Positions 17,045 through 26,652 are shown, counted from the first letter of the stretch. The stretch: DNA of 64,000 bases from an uncultured Caulobacterales bacterium (GCA_937928165.1 CALFVT010000005.1:1-64000); one strand, 5' to 3'. Made by a program: numbers and translations. Notes: generated by a model from the sequence alone, not told the origin.

Positions 17045-18052
17045 ATGAAACACTATAATTTAAACGGGCAATCGGCTATTATTGTCGGCGGGGCGGGCTA
17101 TATCGGAAGCCATGTCTGTAAAGCTTTGGCGGCGCAAGGGGTGACACCGATTGTGTTTGATAATTTCTCCGCCGGTCATGAACATGCGGTGAAATGGGGC
17201 GATTCTGTTGCGGTTGATATGCGTGACCGAGAGGCTATTTTTAAGGCTTGTGCCGCCCATAAAACTGTGAAAACTATTATTCTTTTGGCGAGTTCTATCG
17301 AAGTTGGTGAGGGGGAGAAAAACCCGGCCTTTTTCTATGAGAATAATGTTATAGGGACACTTAATCTGCTCAACGCTATGCAGGCGGCCGGGCAAGACCG
17401 TCTTATATTTTCTTCGACTTGCGCCACTTATGGAGAGCTTGATACCATGCCCCTAACGGAGGACATGGTGCAAAACCCAGTGTCTGTTTACGGCAAAACC
17501 AAGCTTGCGATTGAGCATATGATCCAGAGCTATTATAAATCTTACGGGCTGAATTATGTGATCCTTCGCTATTTCAATGCGGCGGGGGCTGATCCGGACG
17601 GAGAAATTGGCGAAGAGCATGATCCCGAAACCCATCTTATTCCCAATGCCCTTAAGGCGGCGGCGGGGCTTGGGAAAGGGCTTAAACTTTTTGGCACGGA
17701 TTATGACACACCAGACGGAACCTGTGTGCGTGATTATATCCATGTCAATGATATTGCTGCCGCCCATCTAGACGCAATGAGCGCCTTTGACAAAGGGCTC
17801 ACATCAACACAAGTGAATATTGGCACGGGGGTCGGCGTGAGCGTGCTTGAAATCATCCAAATGATAGAAAAAGTGACGGGCTTGCCTGTCCCCTATGAGG
17901 CGGGACCGCGCCGGGACGGCGATTTGACGCGGTTATATGCCGACCCATCTAAAGCCAAAGCCGTATTAGGCTTCGTGCCGGAATATTCCGAGCTTGAAAA
18001 AATTATAAAAACCGCATGGACTTTTCACAGTAAAACATGGAATATAAGTTAA
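17045..18052 (+). CDS. galE: UDP-glucose 4-epimerase
   Basis: GalE interconverts UDP-glucose and UDP-galactose. The 335-residue product is an extended SDR with the NAD loop GGAGYIGSH (15-23), the catalytic serine block SSTCATYG and the YGKTK pair (Tyr and Lys of the YXXXK motif) and the substrate segment RYFNAAGADPDGEIGE. A clear ribosome site (AGAGGA) precedes the ATG. It is the second gene of a galK-galE operon. Besides galactose use, UDP-galactose would feed surface polysaccharide. Confidence 0.93.
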   Translation: MKHYNLNGQSAIIVGGAGYIGSHVCKALAAQGVTPIVFDNFSAGHEHAVKWGDSVAVDMRDREAIFKACAAHKTVKTIILLASSIEVGEGEKNPAFFYENNVIGTLNLLNAMQAAGQDRLIFSSTCATYGELDTMPLTEDMVQNPVSVYGKTKLAIEHMIQSYYKSYGLNYVILRYFNAAGADPDGEIGEEHDPETHLIPNALKAAAGLGKGLKLFGTDYDTPDGTCVRDYIHVNDIAAAHLDAMSAFDKGLTSTQVNIGTGVGVSVLEIIQMIEKVTGLPVPYEAGPRRDGDLTRLYADPSKAKAVLGFVPEYSELEKIIKTAWTFHSKTWNIS

Positions 18053-18079
18053 TAGTAATTCTCATGTGCAGGTTATATC

Positions 18080-18631
18080 ATGGATAATCCCAAGATTAGA
18101 AAAACGCTGATTAACATACATTTATTCTTGGCCGCCTTTATGGCTCCGGCCTTTATTTTACTCGCCGTGTCGGGCGGGCTTTATTTGATTGGCAATAAAG
18201 GCGAAGTCACCAAGAGCGATGTGGCGCTGCCAGCGGGGGCGACCTTGGATTTCAAAAGCGCGTCCATCGAGCAAGAGGTAAGAGACCTGCTCAAAGCGGG
18301 CGGAATTAATTATAAATTCGAATATGTTAAAGACCGCGGCAGCCGCATAGATCTTCGGCCCACATCGAAAACCTATATTGAGATCAGCCAAACCCCGAAC
18401 GGATTAAAGGCCTCCCGCGTGAAGCCAAATTTTCAAAAATCCATGATGGAGCTGCATAAGGGCCACGGCCCCAAAGCTTTTAAAACCTATCAAAAACTCG
18501 TCGCCCTTGCGCTATTGTTTGTGGTGCTCAGCGGAACCTTTGTCGGACTATTCGCAAAGGCATATCGCCGTAAGACGGTGATCGCCACGGGGCTAGGGTT
18601 GATTGTGTTTCTTGGACTGGCTTTGTTTTAG
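18080..18631 (+). CDS. PepSY-type membrane protein
   Basis: This 183-residue protein has a transmembrane helix near the N-terminus (about 16-37) starting with INIHLF, a soluble middle part of about 90 residues with beta-rich PepSY-like character, and two more hydrophobic helices after LHKGHGPK (about 137-157 and 167-182). The arrangement, with histidines at the membrane edges, matches the small PepSY-associated TM proteins that often accompany iron or copper reductases. It follows galE by 27 bp but has no functional link to galactose that I can see. Confidence 0.55.
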   Translation: MDNPKIRKTLINIHLFLAAFMAPAFILLAVSGGLYLIGNKGEVTKSDVALPAGATLDFKSASIEQEVRDLLKAGGINYKFEYVKDRGSRIDLRPTSKTYIEISQTPNGLKASRVKPNFQKSMMELHKGHGPKAFKTYQKLVALALLFVVLSGTFVGLFAKAYRRKTVIATGLGLIVFLGLALF

Positions 18632-18634
18632 GGC

Positions 18635-18836
18635 TTAGTGGGGAGACTGTTTATTAGGAGTACTGCCTGTCGCTGATAAGTGATATGTAAGGCTTGCTTT
18701 GAATAGGGCCGCGAGAGAAGCGTTAACTGAACCGCTTAAACCCGCCCAAAGAAATAGGCCCACTATTAGGCTGCAGGGCTTGTAAATAATTGACCATAGC
18801 GTAGTAAATAATGAGGTTTTACGAAGTGGTGGGTAG
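18635..18836 (-). pseudogene. Possible remnant of a small membrane protein gene
   Basis: The gap between two plus-strand genes has an open minus-strand frame with protein-like sequence, including the hydrophobic run IVGLFLWAGLSGSVNASLAA and a polar tail ending NKQSPH. It would only be complete if it ran into the next gene antisense, so it is either a truncated remnant or a chance frame. I do not recognise a family. Confidence 0.2.
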
Positions 18837-20129
18837 ATGCGCGTTCTTATATTGGGTGGGTACGGGCTTATAGGGTCAGCCATTACAAAACACCTCGCCT
18901 TTAAGGGATATCACGTAACAGGCTTGGGCCGCTCCGCGCGCAAGGGCGAAGCTTTATTGCCTTGCGTAAAATGGATGGGCGCAGATATTGCGGCGTTGAC
19001 GCAAGCGCAGGATTGGCACAGATATCTTGAAAATATTGACGTTGTTATCAATGCCGCAGGCGTGCTTCAAAATGGGTTGTTTGACAAGGTCGCTGCGGTG
19101 CAAAGTGATGCGATAACGGCGCTTATTAAGGCGTGTGAACAGACGGGCACGCATCGGTTCATTCAAATTTCTGCGCCGGGGGCGAGTTTAGATTCAACAA
19201 CCTTGTTTTACAAAACAAAGGCCATGGCTGATGACGCTTTGAAGACAAGTGAGCTGAGTTGGACTATTTTTCGTCCCGGGCTTGTGATTGCCCCTTATGC
19301 TTATGGCGGGACACGGCTTATACGAACGCTTGCGGCTTTCCCTCTCGTGCAGCCCGTTGTTATGGGCACAACTCAAATTCAAACAGTGTTTGTAGATGAT
19401 GTCGCCAAAGCCGTTTCATTCGCCATTGACAGCAATATCATAGGTGTTGATGTCGATCTTGTCGAAGATGAGCTGCATATGCTCCGTGATATCACGCTTG
19501 GTTTTCGGCGCTGGCTTGGCTTTGCCCGCCCTAAAGCCATATTGGAGCTTCCCTTATGGACAGGGAAGCTTGTGGGCCGCCTTGCCGATGTTGCAGGGTT
19601 TTTAGGCTGGCGTTCTGCCTTGCGAACAACAGCCCTAGAGGTTTTATCGCGCGGCGTTACCGGTAATCCCGCGCCGTGGAAAAAATATTCAGGCGCGCCG
19701 CACCGCTCACTTGCGCAAAGTTTCGAAGCTTTGCCGTCAACGCTGCAAGAACGAGTTTTCGCCAAAGCTATGCTATTATTTCCTATGCTTATTCTCACCC
19801 TTGCGGGCTTTTGGACCGCCTCTGGGGTGATTGGGTTTGCGCAACAAGACGGCGCTATTGCAAAACTAGGCGGCGCGTTACCTTATGTGTTGGCGCGGAC
19901 GTTTGTTTGGCTTGGGTCTTTGGCCGATATTTTAATTGGAATTGCCCTTTTATTTCGGCCCACCGCCCGTTTGGCGTGTCTTGCATCTATTGTCTTATCC
20001 GCAGCCTATCTCGGCGCGAGTGCATGGCTCACGCCGTATTTATGGGCTGACCCTTTAGGGCCTATGGTCAAAGTGTTCCCCATAATCGCCCTTGCCGCAA
20101 TAACAGCGGCCCTAACGCAGGAGCGTTGA
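18837..20129 (+). CDS. NAD(P)-binding SDR fused to a DoxX-like membrane domain
   Basis: The 430-residue protein has an N-terminal atypical short-chain dehydrogenase domain (nucleotide loop GGYGLIGS at 8-15; no standard YXXXK triad visible) of about 290 residues, then four hydrophobic helices in the last 130 residues of the DoxX-like type. Such fusions occur in proteobacteria next to DUF2269 genes, and one indeed follows here 1 bp later. The protein would be anchored in the inner membrane with its Rossmann domain in the cytoplasm. The substrate is unknown. Confidence 0.75.
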   Translation: MRVLILGGYGLIGSAITKHLAFKGYHVTGLGRSARKGEALLPCVKWMGADIAALTQAQDWHRYLENIDVVINAAGVLQNGLFDKVAAVQSDAITALIKACEQTGTHRFIQISAPGASLDSTTLFYKTKAMADDALKTSELSWTIFRPGLVIAPYAYGGTRLIRTLAAFPLVQPVVMGTTQIQTVFVDDVAKAVSFAIDSNIIGVDVDLVEDELHMLRDITLGFRRWLGFARPKAILELPLWTGKLVGRLADVAGFLGWRSALRTTALEVLSRGVTGNPAPWKKYSGAPHRSLAQSFEALPSTLQERVFAKAMLLFPMLILTLAGFWTASGVIGFAQQDGAIAKLGGALPYVLARTFVWLGSLADILIGIALLFRPTARLACLASIVLSAAYLGASAWLTPYLWADPLGPMVKVFPIIALAAITAALTQER

Positions 20130-20130
20130 T

Positions 20131-20598
20131 ATGTGGATAGATTTCTTACGATGGGCGCATATCATTGGCGCGGCTGTCTTGCTCGGCACGGGCGCAGGTA
20201 TAGCCTTTTTCATGGTTATGGCTCACCAAACAAAGGATATAAAAGTCATTGCCCATACTTGCAGAATCGTTGTGATCGCGGATTGGCTTTTTACCGCTTC
20301 TGCGGTCATTATACAGCCAATTACCGGGGCTTTACTGGCCGTGAATATAGGCTGGTCATTAACACAGGGCTGGGTGTTAATCTCGCTTCTGCTTTATATT
20401 TTTGTCGGCCTATTTTGGCTACCTGTGGTTTGGATACAGCACCAACTTAGAAACATGGCGCAAGCCGCGCTTAAAAACGGCGCAGCTCTGCCTGCGCGTT
20501 ATTATCGTTTATATAAGGTGTGGTTCTTTTGTGGGTTTCCAGCATTTTTTGCCGTGCTGCTTATCGTCTGGCTTATGGTCACAAGGCCGGTTTTATAA
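20131..20598 (+). CDS. DUF2269-like integral membrane protein
   Basis: A 155-residue protein with four transmembrane helices and the typical beginning FLRWAHIIGAAVLLGTGAG of DUF2269 proteins, with a histidine in helix 1. It starts 1 bp after the stop of the SDR-DoxX gene, so the two are co-translated and probably work together. The biochemical role of the family is not known; conserved histidines at helix ends could bind heme or metal. Confidence 0.75.
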   Translation: MWIDFLRWAHIIGAAVLLGTGAGIAFFMVMAHQTKDIKVIAHTCRIVVIADWLFTASAVIIQPITGALLAVNIGWSLTQGWVLISLLLYIFVGLFWLPVVWIQHQLRNMAQAALKNGAALPARYYRLYKVWFFCGFPAFFAVLLIVWLMVTRPVL

Positions 20599-20711
20599 AG
20601 GCTGACATAGCATCAAAATATGACCCAAAGTAAGACAGTTTTTGACAGTTGTATTGAAGATATTTTAAAGACAACATAATTCACTATTCAAATATAAAGC
20701 CTAACCCTTCA

Positions 20712-20820
20712 TCCATAAGGCGTGGGTTTTATTGCAGCTGTACTAGTCTGCGCGTAATGTCTACTCGGGATAGCTAGGCCGTTATAAAAAGGCTTAAAAT
20801 GATGGGCTGCATCTCAAGAC
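20712..20820 (+). repeat. Degenerate copy of the iorA promoter and start region
   Basis: About 107 bp here align with 22030-22137 with a single one-base gap and roughly 70-75 percent identity, including the core CTAGTCTGC and the run GCTTAAAAT.ATGGGC that begins iorA. In this copy the iorA start codon has become ATA, so nothing can be translated. It lies upstream of the acyltransferase gene. The 359-bp gap 20599-20957 holds this copy and nothing else I can identify. Confidence 0.7.
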
Positions 20821-20957
20821 TGAAGGCTTGCGGCCGATGATTTTTAATATTGGTAATTAATTAATATGATTGCGCTTATTTTCACCTTATAAATTTGAGT
20901 AAAATAATAGGCCTTGGCATTAAAATTGCACAGCTTGTCATTCAACGTGACAGGACT

Positions 20958-21962
20958 ATGATAATAATGTTAAATAACCTACAAACCCTGCGAGCCTTTG
21001 CGGCTTTGAATGTTGTTCTTTTTCATATTATCGAGATTGGCTCGGAACACGGCTTTGCGGTTTCGTCACTTGAATTTCTACGCGGGTGGGGAGCAAACGG
21101 CGTTGATATCTTTTTTGTGCTGTCCGGTTTTATAATGGTATATATTTCTGAATTACGGCCGCGAAGCCCTCTCTCTTTCTTACAAAACCGGGCCATTCGT
21201 GTTGTGCCAATGTACTGGATATTAACATTAACTGGTGTGGCCTTGATCTTACTGGCCGGGGACTTTCGCGGGGAGCCTGTTTCGGCAGAACCTATTCTGG
21301 CCTCAGTTTTGTTTATGACGCGATGGACAACTATGGATTTTCCTATCCTCTATGTTGGATGGACATTGGAATGGGAATTATTGTTTTACCTGATCTTTGG
21401 GATGTGTTTATTATTTAAAAATAAAATCGTTCAATTTACACTTCCCCTTATCATTCTAGCCGCGCTTGTCATGTTTGGTGGACAAAACTCTATCATTTTG
21501 GAGTTTGGATTTGGCATGATCATTGCGAAACTCTCAAAACTACAGTCTGTACGCGATAGCGCGGGCTTAATGGCGCTGACCGGGGTTTTCATGTTAGCCA
21601 CGAGTATCTGGGTGAAATCAACTCTTCCGCAATTCATTATTTGGGGCCTCCCAAGCGCTATGCTTGTATTGGGACTAGCGACAACAAGACAATGGAAATT
21701 TCCCCTCGGCGAGCATTTAGGGAATGCCTCTTATAGCATTTACCTTATTCAAGTTTTTACAATTCCAGTGTTCTACAGGGCTGCGGAAAAAATTGCACCG
21801 AATATGTCTACCCTATGGCTGGCAATGGCCTGCTTGATACTCACAGCCCTTGCAGGAAGTCTCTTCCACCTTGCTGTTGAGAAGCCCGTTGGTAAGCTGT
21901 TGATGGGAAAAATACGCCCAGCACGACAGCCTTGGGTCAAACCAAAGCCGGCAATAGCCTAA
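20958..21962 (+). CDS. Membrane acyltransferase, OafA/YrhL family
   Basis: This 334-residue polytopic protein belongs to the acyltransferase-3 family, which moves acyl groups onto sugars of surface polysaccharides or lipids. It shows the N-terminal family block LQTLRAFAALNVVLFH, the catalytic-type arginine in a GVDIFFVLSGF segment, the FLQNRAIRVVPMYW motif and about ten membrane helices. I use the ATG at 20958 rather than an upstream TTG at 20895, since the conserved block then starts within a dozen residues. It sits alone, flanked by two copies of the iorA promoter region. Confidence 0.8.
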   Translation: MIIMLNNLQTLRAFAALNVVLFHIIEIGSEHGFAVSSLEFLRGWGANGVDIFFVLSGFIMVYISELRPRSPLSFLQNRAIRVVPMYWILTLTGVALILLAGDFRGEPVSAEPILASVLFMTRWTTMDFPILYVGWTLEWELLFYLIFGMCLLFKNKIVQFTLPLIILAALVMFGGQNSIILEFGFGMIIAKLSKLQSVRDSAGLMALTGVFMLATSIWVKSTLPQFIIWGLPSAMLVLGLATTRQWKFPLGEHLGNASYSIYLIQVFTIPVFYRAAEKIAPNMSTLWLAMACLILTALAGSLFHLAVEKPVGKLLMGKIRPARQPWVKPKPAIA

Positions 21963-22053
21963 GGGTGAATTTTTCTTATAATCCATGCTGCGGTTTATAA
22001 ACTTATATATGTCATGCCCAAGGTTTAAGTCTTTATCTATAAGGGGTGAGTTT

Positions 22054-22083
22054 TTGTTAAAGCTGTGCTAGTCTGCTTGTAAT
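22054..22083 (+). promoter_or_regulatory. Putative promoter of the iorA-iorB genes
   Basis: TTGTTA (22054-22059) and TGTAAT (22078-22083) are spaced by 18 bp and end 25 bp before the iorA ATG. The region is the intact member of the duplicated pair described at 20712-20820. Confidence 0.35.
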
Positions 22084-22107
22084 ATTACGCAAGATAAATG
22101 AGCCGCT

Positions 22108-22590
22108 ATGAAAACGCTTAAAATTAATGGGCAGGAATTTCAAACGGACGCCGATGATGACACGCCGCTTTTATGGGTGATTCGGGATGAAATTGGCCTG
22201 ACGGGGACGAAATTTGGCTGCGGCATTGCCATGTGTGGGGCTTGTACGGTGCATGTGGACGGGGCGGCTGTACGCTCTTGCTCCTATCCGCTCGGCGCTA
22301 TTGATAACGAGGCGATTACGACTATTGAAGGCCTAGGGACGCCCGATGCGCTCCATACCTTACAGGCCGCGTGGATCGATCACCAAGTGGCTCAATGCGG
22401 CTATTGTCAGTCCGGGCAGATCATGAGTGCCGCCGCACTGTTAAAAGATATCCCCAACCCGACGGATGATGAAATCGACGCGGCGATGTCCGGTAATCTT
22501 TGCCGCTGCGGCACTTATCCGCGCATCAGAGCCGCCATTCACGCCGCTGCGAAGGTGGCCGCTCTCAAACCCTCAGGCGAGGGGGAATAG
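22108..22590 (+). CDS. Isoquinoline 1-oxidoreductase alpha-type [2Fe-2S] subunit
   Basis: This 160-residue protein is the iron-sulfur electron-transfer subunit of a molybdenum hydroxylase. It carries a plant-type [2Fe-2S] cluster motif (Cys38, Cys43, Cys46, Cys58 in CGIAMCGAC...C) and a second cluster motif (CGYC at 97-100 and CRC at 132-134). It is followed 3 bp later by the molybdopterin subunit, giving the two-subunit IorA/IorB arrangement that lacks a FAD chain and usually passes electrons to a cytochrome. The substrate, probably an N-heterocycle or an aldehyde, cannot be read from the sequence. Confidence 0.88.
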   Translation: MKTLKINGQEFQTDADDDTPLLWVIRDEIGLTGTKFGCGIAMCGACTVHVDGAAVRSCSYPLGAIDNEAITTIEGLGTPDALHTLQAAWIDHQVAQCGYCQSGQIMSAAALLKDIPNPTDDEIDAAMSGNLCRCGTYPRIRAAIHAAAKVAALKPSGEGE

Positions 22591-22593
22591 ATC

Positions 22594-24861
22594 ATGGCGA
22601 AACAGGATAAAAAACCGCGCAGTACAATCGGCAAAATCGCGCGGCGCACATTTTTAATTGGCTCTGTCGCTGTGGCGGGCGGAGCGGCCTTTGGGGTTTG
22701 GCGCTATAAGACCCCTTATGGTAATCCGCTGGATGATGGCTTGACGGAGGGTGAGGCGGCCTTGACCCCCTATGTGAAAATTGACGCGGGCGGCGTAACA
22801 ATCATAACGCCCCGCGCGGAAATGGGCCAAGGGGCGCAAACGACTTTGGCGGCGCTGGTGGCTGAAGAACTGGATATGCCGTGGGCAGACGTTAAGATTG
22901 AGCACGGCCCGCCGTCTAAAGCCTATTATAACGCGGCGCTGTTGGAAGAAATGTCCGGCTATCCATCGATTGATAATTCCTCAAAGGCTGCCCGCGCGCG
23001 GGGGCTGACGCAAATTCCCGCCAAATTTATTGCCCTGCAAGTCACGGGCGGTTCGACCTCTGTGGCCGATGGTTATGAGAAAATGCGCCTTGCGGGAGCG
23101 GCGGCGCGCCGTGCCCTTGTGGCCGCCGCGGCGGGACGCAGCGGCATAGACGCGGCAGAGCTCACCACACGCGGCGGGGCGGTTATCCTCCCAAGCGGGG
23201 CGGCGATAGCCTATGCGGATTTGGCCATGGAGGCGGCGAAGATAAAACTGCCTAAAGCGCTGGAGCTTAAGCCGAAATCTGATTGGAAACTACTCGGCAA
23301 ATCTCTGCCGCGCCTTGATATGATCGGTAAGGCCACAGGTACGGCGGAGTATAGCCTTGATGTACGCTTGCCGAATATGCTCTATGCGGCGGTGAAAATG
23401 GGGCCAATGATCGGCGCAAAGCTGCGGCGTCATGATGCGTCTGCGGCCAAAGACATGCCGGGGGTGAAAGGCATTATTCCGATTTCCGGCGGGGTGGCGG
23501 TACTGGCCCGTAACAGCTGGGCAGCGATGCAGGCGGCGGGTGAGATCACAGCTGAATTTGATGTCCCCGAGACCTTGCCGTCTAGTGAGGCGCAATTTGC
23601 AGCTTTTGCGGATAATTTTAATGTAGATCATTTGGACAGCACCAAGCGAAATGACGGTGATGTTGAGGCCGCCTTTAACGGCGGCGACGGCGTGATTGAA
23701 CGGGAATACCGCGTGCCTTATCTCGCCCATGCCACCATGGAGCCGATGAATGCGGCCGCGCATCTCCAAGATGGGCAGTTTGATGTCTGGATTGGCACGC
23801 AATCCCCTTTATCTGTGCAGCAAGCGGCGGAAAAAATTACGGGACTAGGGGCGGAAAATATCCATGTCCACACTATGCTGATGGGCGGCGGATTTGGGCG
23901 GCGTACAGAGACGGATTACGCGGTGCAGGCGATTGAAATTGCCAAGGCCGTGAAGGGCACCCCGATCAAACTGACATGGAGCCGCGAGAATGATACGCGC
24001 TGCGATGTTTATCGTCCCATGGCTATGGCCCGCCTGAAAGGGCAAGTCAAAGACGGCAAAGCCCATGCGCTGGACGGGCAATTTATGTGCGCCTCGACCA
24101 TGAGCTCCGCTATGTCGCGCCAAGGCATGCCCGTGCCGGGCGCGGATAGTTCCACTGTGCAGGCGGCGTGGGATCAACCTTTTGATATTCCGCATTACCG
24201 CATACGCGGCTATCATAGTCCGCAGCAACTCCCCCTTGGCTATTGGCGCTCTGTGGGTGCGTCGCAAAATGCGTTTTTTCACGATAGTATGATGGATGAA
24301 ATGGCCCATGATGCAGGGATTGATCCGCTGGAGTTTCGCCTGCAATCCATCACACATATGCCCAGCCGTAAGGTTATGGAAAGGGTTGCCGAGATGTCAA
24401 ATTGGGGCGGTAACCTTCCGAGCGGTCATGCGCGCGGCCTTGGTTTTTGTTTGTCCTTCGGTGTGCCGAGCGCGCAGGTGATTGAAATTACCCAAAGCGG
24501 GGAAGGGATTAAACTTATCAGAGCCTGTGCAGCGGTAGATGTCGGTACAGCTCTTGACCCGCGCAATATCGAAGCGCAAGTTTTCGGCGGAATGAGCTTT
24601 GGCCTGACGGCGGCGATTATGGGCGAGATTACTGTCGAGAACGGCGCTGTGGTGCAAGGTAATTTCGATGAATATGATAGCCTGCGCATGTATCAAGCTC
24701 CCGCCTTTGAAGTGGCGATCTTAGAAAATGAGCCCCATATTCGCGGCATAGGGGAGCCGGGAACGCCCCCTGCGGCCCCTGCGCTCGCGAATGCGGTTTT
24801 CGCTTTAACAGGACAGCGCATCCGCGAATTGCCTTTGGGGAAATCGGTTGATTTTGCATAA
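22594..24861 (+). CDS. Isoquinoline 1-oxidoreductase beta-type molybdopterin subunit
   Basis: The 755-residue chain is the molybdenum-cofactor subunit of a xanthine-oxidase-type hydroxylase. A twin-arginine-like signal (ARRTFLIGS at 17-25, then a hydrophobic run) suggests export to the periplasm with its cofactor. Substrate-site and cofactor blocks include GGGFGRRTETDYA, and GEPGTPPAAPALANAVFA near the C-terminus with the glutamate (GEPG) expected of the active site. It is cotranscribed with the [2Fe-2S] subunit. No XdhC-type maturation gene or cytochrome is adjacent. Confidence 0.88.
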   Translation: MAKQDKKPRSTIGKIARRTFLIGSVAVAGGAAFGVWRYKTPYGNPLDDGLTEGEAALTPYVKIDAGGVTIITPRAEMGQGAQTTLAALVAEELDMPWADVKIEHGPPSKAYYNAALLEEMSGYPSIDNSSKAARARGLTQIPAKFIALQVTGGSTSVADGYEKMRLAGAAARRALVAAAAGRSGIDAAELTTRGGAVILPSGAAIAYADLAMEAAKIKLPKALELKPKSDWKLLGKSLPRLDMIGKATGTAEYSLDVRLPNMLYAAVKMGPMIGAKLRRHDASAAKDMPGVKGIIPISGGVAVLARNSWAAMQAAGEITAEFDVPETLPSSEAQFAAFADNFNVDHLDSTKRNDGDVEAAFNGGDGVIEREYRVPYLAHATMEPMNAAAHLQDGQFDVWIGTQSPLSVQQAAEKITGLGAENIHVHTMLMGGGFGRRTETDYAVQAIEIAKAVKGTPIKLTWSRENDTRCDVYRPMAMARLKGQVKDGKAHALDGQFMCASTMSSAMSRQGMPVPGADSSTVQAAWDQPFDIPHYRIRGYHSPQQLPLGYWRSVGASQNAFFHDSMMDEMAHDAGIDPLEFRLQSITHMPSRKVMERVAEMSNWGGNLPSGHARGLGFCLSFGVPSAQVIEITQSGEGIKLIRACAAVDVGTALDPRNIEAQVFGGMSFGLTAAIMGEITVENGAVVQGNFDEYDSLRMYQAPAFEVAILENEPHIRGIGEPGTPPAAPALANAVFALTGQRIRELPLGKSVDFA

Positions 24862-24947
24862 AATGTGATCTTAACGCCTTAGTGAATAGCCAAAGGGCTA
24901 TGCATGTGATTTAATCTCTGAAAATATACAGACCTCGAGGAGGGCTC

Positions 24948-26363
24948 ATGACGGCGAAATTATTCAGAAATTTATTATGCGCGGCAGCTTGTACGGCCTT
25001 GAGTTTTGGCAGTTTCTATTCAGCCCATGCCCAAGCGAGTGATAAGGTCTATGCCGCTAAGAAAGCCCTTGTCGGCGGCACCCTCGTAGACGGGCTGGGC
25101 GGCGCGCCGATTTATGATAGCGTGGTTTTAATCGACGGCAATAAAATCGTTGATATCGGCGAGGAAGGTAAGCTCACCATTCCGGATGATTATGAGGTGA
25201 TCTCAACCGAAGCCATGACCGTTATGCCGGGGCTATGGGAAATGCACGCCCATCTTATGCTTAATGGCCATAGTAATTATAAACATTGGGATAAAACCTA
25301 TGTCGACCGTTTAAGTAGTGAGATCATGCCCGCCTCCGCTGAGCAGCTCTTGCTGGCGGGCGTCACCACGGCGCGGGATTTAGGCGCGCCGCTGGAAGAC
25401 AGCATTTCTGTGAAGCGCCGGATTAGTAATGGGGAAATTGCCGGCCCGCGCTTGTTTGTCTCCGGGCCCTTTATTCAAGACCAAGCTTATCCCGGAACCG
25501 AAGCCTTTCGGTGGGGTGTCAATAGTGCCGCCGACGGCCGCGCCAAAGTCCGCCGCTTGGCGAATGCAGGCGTGGATGTGATTAAACTGATCGACCAAGA
25601 CGTGATGGCCCGTAGTGAGGTCGAGGCCGTAGTTGATGAGGCCCATAAACAGGGCCTTAAAGTGGTGGGGCATTCCCATAAGCCCGATGAAATCCGTATT
25701 GGTCTTGAGGTGGGGATTGATAATTTCGAACATACAGGATTAACGACTGCGCCGGAATATCCGGCGGATATTATGGAAAAACTTAAAGAGCGCACCGCTA
25801 AGGGGCGTATTGCAGGCGGGCCGCTTTACTGGACGCCTACCGTCGAGGGGCTGTGGAATTTCGAAGAAACCCGCGATAATCCTGAAGCGGTGGATAGTGA
25901 TTGCTGGCATCGGGGGCTTAAGCCCGACACGATTGCGGATATCAAAGCCTCAATCCAACACCCTAACCGCCTTGATTATTTCCAGCTCACTCCGAAACGT
26001 AAGCCGACATTAAAGCGTAAATTCTCCCAACTCCGCGAGGCGGGGGTGGTGCTGTTAATCGGTACCGATAGCGGCATTCCACTTAAATTTCATTGCCAAT
26101 CGACTTGGCATGAAATTGATGTCTGGACGCGGGTGATGGGCGTACCGGTGATGGAAACGATCCAAGCGGCAACCTATTGGCCATCAAAGCTTATGGAGGT
26201 TGAAGATCAATGGGGCACGCTCCGGCCCGGCCGTTTCGCCGATATTATTGCCATTAAAGGTGATGCCTTGAAATATCCGGCTCTATTCCAAAACGTCGAC
26301 ATGGTCGTCAAAGACGGCGTGGTTTATAAAAAGGACGGACAACCCGTTGAGGAGAATTTTTAA
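24948..26363 (+). CDS. Exported amidohydrolase-superfamily enzyme
   Basis: The 471-residue protein has a Sec signal peptide (1-29, ending AHAQA) and the metal-dependent amidohydrolase fold: EMHAHL with His100 and His102, the bridging lysine in VIKLIDQD, metal histidines in VVGHSH and FEHTG, and the final catalytic Asp in GTDSG. The C-terminal beta domain ends LRPGRFADIIAIKGD as in imidazolonepropionase/prolidase-like members. It follows the molybdenum hydroxylase by 86 bp behind its own GAGGAG ribosome site. A role in hydrolysing a cyclic amide or ester made by that hydroxylase is possible but only inferred. Confidence 0.8.
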   Translation: MTAKLFRNLLCAAACTALSFGSFYSAHAQASDKVYAAKKALVGGTLVDGLGGAPIYDSVVLIDGNKIVDIGEEGKLTIPDDYEVISTEAMTVMPGLWEMHAHLMLNGHSNYKHWDKTYVDRLSSEIMPASAEQLLLAGVTTARDLGAPLEDSISVKRRISNGEIAGPRLFVSGPFIQDQAYPGTEAFRWGVNSAADGRAKVRRLANAGVDVIKLIDQDVMARSEVEAVVDEAHKQGLKVVGHSHKPDEIRIGLEVGIDNFEHTGLTTAPEYPADIMEKLKERTAKGRIAGGPLYWTPTVEGLWNFEETRDNPEAVDSDCWHRGLKPDTIADIKASIQHPNRLDYFQLTPKRKPTLKRKFSQLREAGVVLLIGTDSGIPLKFHCQSTWHEIDVWTRVMGVPVMETIQAATYWPSKLMEVEDQWGTLRPGRFADIIAIKGDALKYPALFQNVDMVVKDGVVYKKDGQPVEENF

Positions 26364-26407
26364 GTTAAAAAGCTGTACTTACGTTTAGCCGTGTAAGCTT
26401 GTATTTA

Positions 26408-26556
26408 ATTAAAGAGATTCCGGCTTTCGCCGGAATAAACGGATAAGTAATTAGGCCGTTAGTTTTCACAACAACCTCCGTACATTCCCGCGCATGCGGG
26501 AATCCTAGCCATCTAGCTCGGTGCCAGAGATTCCCGCTTTCGCGGGAATGGACGGA
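26408..26556. repeat. REP-like palindrome cluster, unit 1
   Basis: Three hairpins lie in 150 bp: ATTCCGGC-TTTC-GCCGGAAT (26417-26436), ATTCCCGC-GCAT-GCGGGAAT (26484-26503) and ATTCCCGC-TTTC-GCGGGAAT (26530-26549). The spacer between them, including GTTTTCACAACAACCTCCGT, is repeated at 26653-26791. Confidence 0.85.
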
Positions 26557-26652
26557 TATTGACGTTAAATTGGTTTATCCCGTGCAGTCCCGCCCCTATT
26601 TTCACAGGGATAAACTCCGGCGGGAATCTTTCCCGTTTTGCTTATCTCTTTG

